From: Prevotella sp. CAG:1092
GTDB taxonomy: Bacteria; Bacteroidota; Bacteroidia; Bacteroidales; Bacteroidaceae
Direction: 5' to 3'
Assembly: GCA_000436915.1 (NCBI GenBank)
Contig: HF994023.1
Span: 1-6,927, forward strand
Length of the DNA stretch: 6,927 nucleotides
A model generated the notes under the pieces. The model was not told the DNA's origin. It was given only the letters and a program-made list of their open reading frames with translations, and ran no database searches. Both the position numbers and the translations under genes were made by a program. Positions within the stretch are counted from its first letter, which is position 1; every line of letters starts with the position of its first letter. Positions 5,431 through 6,927 of this stretch are shown here, in pieces.

Positions 5431-6378
5431 TTATTCCGCCCTTTTAGCAGGATTAACCTTCTTGAGTAGCTGTCCGCTCTCTACAAGGTTGCGAGCTATG
5501 GCGTCGAGCATACCATTGATGTAGCCACCGCTACGTGGAGTGCTATAGAGCTTTGCCAATTCTACATACTCATTGATGGTTACGCTAACTGGAATAGCAG
5601 GGAAGTTGAGCATCTCTGCAATAGCAATCTGCATGATGACCACATCCATATAAGCCAAACGCGAGAAATCCCAGTTGCGTGTAGACTCGCTCATCAAACG
5701 CTGATATTGATCGGCGTTGAGGATGGTGCTACGGAATAGCTTCTGTGCAAATTCCTTGTCCTCCATATCCTTAAACTCAGGAAGAAGCTCCTGCTTGTCT
5801 TTCTTTTCAGGATCGAAGCGCTTAATGGTTTTCAATACGAATGTATCAACGATTTCCTTGTCGTCGTTCCAATAAAGGCTCTTTTCTTCGAGAATAGAGT
5901 CGAGGTCTTCGTTCTCCTGAATAAGCTGGCGATAAAGCTTGCGCCATAACTCGCGGTCGGCTTCATAGTCAGAAGTTGGAGTAGCGATATACTCTTTGTA
6001 AGTCTCGCTCTGCTCAATCTGCTGACACATCTTGCGAATAAACTCTATGTTGTCTTCCCAGTTTAGCTTCTTATCCTCAATAAATTCGCATAGCATGCTG
6101 TTCTCCTCAAGTTGCAAGGCGAACTTGTTGTCTACGAATTTTGTAGAAGGCATCTGTGTACCCTCGCGAGCAGATCTTTGTGCAACAATATCCACACGAC
6201 GTCTCTCTTCGCGGTTTATTGCCACGATGAGGTCAAGCAAGTAGTTATAAAGGTCGTATGCCTTTGATAGGCTGAAAAGCAATTCCTTTTCAGCATTATC
6301 CATGTTCTTGTTTCCGTTTTGATAGTATGCGTAGGTTAACTGGAGAACCTTAGTTCTTATTAATTCCCTATTGATCAT
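5431..6378 (-). CDS. nusB: Transcription antitermination factor NusB, long Bacteroidetes form (315 aa)
   Basis: The C-terminal part contains the NusB signature: NWDFSRLAYMDVVIMQIAIAEM (235-256), PVSVTINEYVELAKLYS (263-279) and SGGYINGMLDAIARNL (283-298). NusB with NusE (S10) binds boxA RNA and supports antitermination on rRNA operons. E. coli NusB is about 139 aa; this protein is more than twice as long. The N-terminus (INRELIRTKVLQLTYAYYQ) resembles the family's first helix. A long, charged, mostly helical segment (about 55-225) is therefore inserted between the first helices and the conserved C-terminal core. The longer form is, as I remember, common in Bacteroidetes, so it is not a fusion artefact. 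It heads the nusB-yajC-YbbR-coaE-DUF5606 cluster and has its own promoter. The reading frame is intact. Confidence 0.93.
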   Translation of the reverse strand: MINRELIRTKVLQLTYAYYQNGNKNMDNAEKELLFSLSKAYDLYNYLLDLIVAINREERRRVDIVAQRSAREGTQMPSTKFVDNKFALQLEENSMLCEFIEDKKLNWEDNIEFIRKMCQQIEQSETYKEYIATPTSDYEADRELWRKLYRQLIQENEDLDSILEEKSLYWNDDKEIVDTFVLKTIKRFDPEKKDKQELLPEFKDMEDKEFAQKLFRSTILNADQYQRLMSESTRNWDFSRLAYMDVVIMQIAIAEMLNFPAIPVSVTINEYVELAKLYSTPRSGGYINGMLDAIARNLVESGQLLKKVNPAKRAE

Positions 6379-6450
6379 TATACCCTAATTTGAATTGTTA
6401 TTGAGCGCTATATACATATTTTATATATACGTACACGCTACTTTAGGTTG

Positions 6451-6482
6451 CAAAATTAGTCAAAAAAACTATTTCATGCAAG
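6451..6482 (-). promoter_or_regulatory. Bacteroidetes-type promoter of the nusB operon
   Basis: On the reverse strand a CTTG -33 element (6482-6479) is followed after 20 bp by a TAATTTTG -7 box (6458-6451), matching TAnnTTTG. Transcription would start near 6444, giving a leader of about 65 nt that is very AT-rich (TATATA runs at 6408-6430). The -7 region shares CTAATTTTGC with that of the oadA-type gene at the other end of the window. Confidence 0.65.
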
Positions 6483-6551
6483 AAATAGCAACAGAAAAAC
6501 AAAAGAATTACTGATTTTTATGCATATAAAAGTAATTTTTCGCTGAATAAC

Positions 6552-6582
6552 TTTCGTATATTGAGAAATATTAGTACCTTTG
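6552..6582 (+). promoter_or_regulatory. Bacteroidetes-type promoter of the L25 gene
   Basis: TACCTTTG (6575-6582) is an exact -7 box. TTTC (6552-6555), one base from the TTTG consensus, lies 19 bp upstream. Transcription would start near 6590, leaving a leader of about 80 nt. The promoter is divergent from the nusB promoter, with the two -7 boxes about 115 bp apart. Confidence 0.65.
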
Positions 6583-6592
6583 CACCCACTTT

Positions 6593-6614
6593 TTAAGACG
6601 CTTAAACGCATCTT
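6593..6614 (+). other. Possible leader hairpins in the L25 5' UTR
   Basis: Two overlapping, mutually exclusive small stems can be drawn at the 5' end of the leader. One is TTAAG/CTTAA (6593-6597 with 6601-6605, 3-nt loop). The other is AAGACGC with GCATCTT (6595-6601 with 6608-6614, one C-A mismatch, 6-nt loop). Both are short and AT-rich, so this is only suggestive of leader structure. The rest of the leader (6615-6668) shows nothing beyond an A-rich run before the start codon. Confidence 0.25.
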
Positions 6615-6668
6615 TGTGTGATGGCGAATTAATAATGCGATTTAATTTATAGTAACACAAAAAACAAA

Positions 6669-6927
6669 ATGAAAGAATTTACATTGACAGGTCAGAAGCG
6701 TACAGACCTTGGCAAGAAAGCTTCTAAGGCTCTCCGTAAGGAGGGTTTGGTTCCATGTAACCTCTATGGTGAGAAGAAGGACGAGAACGGCAATCCAGTT
6801 GCATTCTCTTTCGCTATTCCTATGGCTGAACTCCGTAAGGTAATCTACACTCCTCACATCTACATCATCCGTCTTAACATCGAAGGCGAAGAGCATACAG
6901 CAGTTATGCGTGAGCAGCAGTTCCACC
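6669..6927 (+). CDS. rplY: 50S ribosomal protein L25 (bL25, Ctc/TL5 type), N-terminal part (runs off right edge)
   Basis: The frame from ATG 6669 is open to the window edge (86 full codons). It begins MKEFTLTGQKRTDLGKKASK, followed by ALRKEGLVPCNLYG, the classic start of L25 where the protein contacts 5S rRNA loop E. After an insertion (EKKDENGNPVAFS) come IPMAELRKVIYTPH and IIRLNIEGEEHTAVMREQQFH, the expected continuation of the beta-barrel. Bacteroidetes L25 proteins are usually near 190 aa with an added C-terminal domain; that part lies outside the window. Codons such as CGT, GGT and AAG dominate, consistent with high expression. The start is fixed by the family N-terminus and the A-rich stretch just upstream. 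Confidence 0.95.
   Translation, partial: MKEFTLTGQKRTDLGKKASKALRKEGLVPCNLYGEKKDENGNPVAFSFAIPMAELRKVIYTPHIYIIRLNIEGEEHTAVMREQQFH

Overview
The window looks like chromosomal DNA of a Bacteroidales bacterium, most likely Prevotella or a close relative. Three lines point there. Promoters carry the Bacteroidetes -7 box TAnnTTTG instead of an E. coli-type -10. Start codons are preceded by A-rich stretches instead of Shine-Dalgarno sequences. The gene content is typical of the group: a DUF5606 protein, a long-form NusB, a yajC / YbbR / coaE cluster and a lipocalin-like lipoprotein. No phage, insertion sequence, CRISPR array, tRNA or rRNA was seen.

Layout, left to right. At 1-404 (minus) is the 5' part of an oxaloacetate decarboxylase alpha-type carboxyltransferase gene. 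It is divergent from a lipoprotein gene at 676-1524 (plus), which has a near-ideal Bacteroidetes promoter. That gene converges on queF across an unusual inverted array of 8-bp tandem repeats. Next, on the minus strand and reading right to left, is a two-gene queuosine module: a membrane transporter for queuosine precursors (2163-2843), then queF (1645-2106). A sequence fitting a preQ1-I riboswitch pseudoknot ends four bases before the transporter start codon. A second inverted array, made of 7-bp repeats, separates this module from a housekeeping cluster on the same strand. In transcription order that cluster is nusB, yajC, a YbbR-domain gene, coaE and a DUF5606 gene. A divergent promoter region (6379-6668) separates nusB from the start of the ribosomal protein L25 gene (plus), which runs off the right edge.

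How the genes work together. The queuosine module forms a simple feedback circuit: the transporter imports preQ0 or preQ1, QueF reduces preQ0 to preQ1, and preQ1 would bind the leader and shut off translation of the transporter. The nusB-to-DUF5606 cluster mixes transcription antitermination, Sec accessory, envelope and coenzyme A functions. It is packed tightly enough (4-bp overlap, 4-nt gap) to be one operon, read from a recognisable promoter upstream of nusB.

The points most worth a second look are the riboswitch candidate and the two inverted tandem-repeat elements. The repeats differ in unit length (8 and 7 bp) but share the same architecture: two arms of about 32 bp differing at one position, around a short unique loop.
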